From Bacillota bacterium (GTDB lineage: Bacteria; Bacillota_E; Symbiobacteriia; Symbiobacteriales; Symbiobacteriaceae): 7,082 nucleotides of DNA. This document shows, in pieces, positions 5,120 to 7,082 of the stretch. The notes under the pieces are model-generated. The model saw only the letters and a program-made list of their open reading frames with translations. It was not told the origin of the DNA and made no database searches. A program made the translations under genes and the position numbers. Position 1 is the first letter of the stretch, and every line of letters starts with the position of its first letter. The stretch is from NCBI GenBank assembly GCA_003242675.1, contig QGVE01000133.1:1-7082 (forward strand). The letters run 5' to 3'.

Positions 5120-6124
5120 ATCGTCCGCTATCTGGCCAAGCGGGTCGGCCTGGCCATCCCCACCGCCCTGGGGGTCCTGGTGGTCATCTTCGTCCTCCTG
5201 CGCCTGATCCCCGGCGACCCGGCCCGGCTGATGCTGGGGGAGCGGGCCTCGCCGGAGCAGGTGGAGGCCCTTCGGGAGCAGATGGGGCTCAACGATCCGC
5301 TCCACGTGCAGTTCATTACGTTCCTGGGCGAGGTGCTGCGGGGCGACCTCGGCGTGTCGCTGCAGAGCCGCCAGCCGGTGACCGCGGAGCTCCTGGCCCG
5401 TTATCCGGCCACGGTGGAGCTGGCGATCTTCGCCATGCTCCTGGCCTCGGTGCTGGGCATCCTGGCGGGCGTGATCTCGGCCGTCTGGCGGAACTCCCTG
5501 CTGGATTACGGCGTCATGGCCGCGGCCCTGGTGGGGGTGTCCATGCCGATCTTCTGGCTGGGCCTCATCCTGATGATGGTCTTTTCGGTGCGGCTGCACT
5601 GGCTGCCCGCCGGTGGCCGGCTCGACGCCAGGATGGTGTGGGACGGCGCCACCCAGTTCGTGGTGCTGGAAAGCCTCGTCCGGGGGCAGTGGACGACCTT
5701 CGTCACCGGGCTGCGCCACCTGATCCTGCCGGGGATCGCCCTGGCGACGATTCCGCTGTCGATCATCGCCCGCATCACCCGCTCCGCGATGCTGGAGGTG
5801 CTGAACCTGGACTACATCCGCACCGCCCGGGCGAAGGGGCTGTCCGAGTGGCGGGTCAACTTCCGGCACGCGCTCCGGAACGCCCTGCTGCCGGTGGTCA
5901 CGATCATCGGCCTGCAGGTGGGGTTGCTCCTGGGCGGCGCCGTGCTGACGGAGACGATCTTCTCCTGGCCCGGCATCGGCCGCTACATCGTGCTGGCCAT
6001 CAGCGCCCGGGACTACCCGGTGGTGCAGGGGGGCATCCTCCTCATCACCCTGGCGATGATCCTGATCAACCTGCTGGTCGACGTGCTCTACACGCTGATC
6101 GACCCGCGCATCCGCTACCAGTGA
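5120..6124 (+). CDS. dppB: Dipeptide-type ABC permease, first subunit; apparent ATC start
   Basis: An integral membrane permease that pairs with DppC to form the import channel for substrate delivered by DppA. From 5120 it has 334 residues, close to the 339 of E. coli DppB. A family-typical N-terminus (VRYLAKRVGLAIPTALGV) runs into helix 1 (about 8-29), then LIPGDPA and the external RGDLGVS motif (74-80). Further helices follow, and the cytoplasmic EAA loop contacting the ATPase is at about 231-258 (DYIRTARAKG through NALLP). The end, DPRIRYQ, is typical. The start is odd: no ATG, GTG or TTG is in frame before the GTG at 5180, which would remove 20 residues including most of helix 1. The SD and homology both indicate ATC at 5120, either a rare start or an altered ATG. 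It overlaps nothing, and dppC follows after 12 bp. The ATPases are not in the window. Confidence 0.88.
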   Translation: MVRYLAKRVGLAIPTALGVLVVIFVLLRLIPGDPARLMLGERASPEQVEALREQMGLNDPLHVQFITFLGEVLRGDLGVSLQSRQPVTAELLARYPATVELAIFAMLLASVLGILAGVISAVWRNSLLDYGVMAAALVGVSMPIFWLGLILMMVFSVRLHWLPAGGRLDARMVWDGATQFVVLESLVRGQWTTFVTGLRHLILPGIALATIPLSIIARITRSAMLEVLNLDYIRTARAKGLSEWRVNFRHALRNALLPVVTIIGLQVGLLLGGAVLTETIFSWPGIGRYIVLAISARDYPVVQGGILLITLAMILINLLVDVLYTLIDPRIRYQ

Positions 6125-6136
6125 GGGGGCGAGGAG

Positions 6137-7075
6137 ATGGCTGCCATCGATTCCCCATCCCCGGCGCCGGGGGGCGCGAGGACCGCACCCGCACCCGCCC
6201 CGGGCGCCTTGCCGCCGGGCGGCGAGCCGGCGATGAGCCGCCCCGCCGCCGGGGTCCTGCGGCGCCTGCTCCGCCACCGGGGGGCGGTGCTCGGCGGCTC
6301 GATCGTCCTGCTCATCGTGCTCACGGCCCTCTTCGCCGACGTCCTCGCCCCGTACGACCCGACCCGGGGCAGGCTCGCGGACATGCTCCAGCCCCCTTCC
6401 CGGGCGCACTGGATGGGCACGGATGAGCAGGGGCGGGACATCCTCAGCCGCATCATCCACGGCAGCCGCATCTCGCTGCAGGTGGGGCTGGTGGCGGTGG
6501 GGATCTCCCTCACGACGGGCACCTTCCTGGGCGCGGTGTCGGCCTACTTCGGCGGCTGGCTGGACCTCCTGCTCATGCGCCTCATCGACATCCTGCTCGC
6601 CTTCCCGTCGATCCTGCTCGCGATCGCCATCACGGCGATCCTCGGCCCGAGCCTGACCAACGCGATGATCGCCGTGGGGATCGTCGGCATGCCGGTCTAC
6701 GCCCGGCTGGTGCGGGCGTCGGTGCTTTCGCTCCGGGAGCAGGACTTCGTCCTGGCCGCCCGGGCGGCCGGCGGCGGCCACGGGCGGATCCTCGGCCGGC
6801 ACATCCTGCCCAACGCCCTGGCGCCGCTGATCGTCCAGTCCACCCTCTCCATCGGCACGGCGATGCTGGACGCCGCGGGCCTCTCGTTCCTGGGGCTGGG
6901 GGCCCAGCCGCCCACGCCGGAGTGGGGGGCGATGCTGTCGGGCGCCCAGGTTTACATCCAGGTCGCCCCGTGGGTGGTCACCTTCCCGGGCCTGGCGATC
7001 ATGCTGGCGGTGCTGGGCTTCAACCTGCTGGGCGACGGGCTGCGGGATGTGCTCGACCCGCGGCTCAGGCGGTGA
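6137..7075 (+). CDS. dppC: Dipeptide-type ABC permease, second subunit
   Basis: The 312-residue partner permease of DppB. A Pro/Ala/Gly-rich cytoplasmic N-terminus (about 1-32) precedes a basic segment (LRRLLRHRG) and helix 1 (about 50-70). Then come LAPYDP of the OppC_N region, the family hallmark MGTDEQGRDILSR (93-105), and a multi-helix transport domain. The EAA loop is at about 203-230 (DFVLAARAAGG through ILPNALAP), followed by AGLSFLGLG and the typical ending LGDGLRDVLDPRLRR. The ATG at 6137 is supported by AGGGGG (6124-6129) 7 nt upstream; a second in-frame ATG at 6233 has a weak SD and would drop the Pro/Ala-rich extension, which is longer than in many relatives. It is co-transcribed with dppB. 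Seven bases remain after its stop, and dppD/dppF-type ATPase genes are expected next. Confidence 0.92.
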   Translation: MAAIDSPSPAPGGARTAPAPAPGALPPGGEPAMSRPAAGVLRRLLRHRGAVLGGSIVLLIVLTALFADVLAPYDPTRGRLADMLQPPSRAHWMGTDEQGRDILSRIIHGSRISLQVGLVAVGISLTTGTFLGAVSAYFGGWLDLLLMRLIDILLAFPSILLAIAITAILGPSLTNAMIAVGIVGMPVYARLVRASVLSLREQDFVLAARAAGGGHGRILGRHILPNALAPLIVQSTLSIGTAMLDAAGLSFLGLGAQPPTPEWGAMLSGAQVYIQVAPWVVTFPGLAIMLAVLGFNLLGDGLRDVLDPRLRR

Positions 7076-7082
7076 GGACCGA

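Noticed and set aside
4946..6802. Very long open frame (over 600 codons) antisense to dppB and dppC
   Set aside because: It reads as Arg/His/Gln/Asp/Gly-rich shadow sequence with no family motif and runs opposite two unmistakable permease genes. Long antisense frames are expected in GC-rich DNA with biased third positions.
1..7082. tRNA or rRNA genes, CRISPR array, insertion sequence or other mobile element
   Set aside because: I looked for regular repeat-spacer spacing, terminal inverted repeats, transposase motifs and tRNA-like T-loop patterns, and found none.

Overview
The window is 7,082 bp of very GC-rich bacterial DNA with strong G/C bias at third codon positions, purine-rich Shine-Dalgarno (SD) sites and compact operons. 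The gene content and style fit a high-GC Firmicute of the Symbiobacterium kind. That assignment is inference: no rRNA or other marker gene is present.

Layout. Bases 1-323 hold no convincing gene and end in an AT-rich patch that is probably the promoter region of the first operon. Bases 324-2576 (+) form a two-gene unit: a small two-helix membrane protein of the DUF4212 type (the small subunit of VC_2705-type sodium:solute symporters), then an AMP-forming acetyl/propionyl-CoA synthetase. The large symporter subunit that normally follows DUF4212 is absent. A GC-rich hairpin (2592-2619) lies between this unit and a convergent small gene on the minus strand (2643-2828). That gene encodes an unusual 61-residue protein rich in Trp, Phe, Arg and Lys, with KFPF/GKF-type repeats. 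Upstream of it, on the plus strand, is a coding-looking frame without a usable start (2880-3074), probably a gene remnant, followed by another strong hairpin (3098-3140).

Bases 3310-7075 (+) are the first three genes of a dipeptide-type ABC importer in the order dppA (lipoprotein binding protein), dppB and dppC (the two permeases). The ATPase genes are not in the window and would be expected just downstream. A long hairpin separates dppA from dppB. No ATG, GTG or TTG lies in frame at the proper dppB start; the family-typical N-terminus and an ideally spaced SD both point to an ATC codon.

How the genes work together: the first unit would take up and activate a short-chain acid (acetate or propionate) to its acyl-CoA. 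The second would import short peptides, with DppA capturing them at the outer membrane face and DppB/DppC forming the channel. Nothing in the sequence links the two units beyond adjacency. The best candidates for something undescribed are the aromatic repeat protein, the apparent ATC start of dppB, and the symporter small subunit paired directly with an acyl-CoA synthetase.
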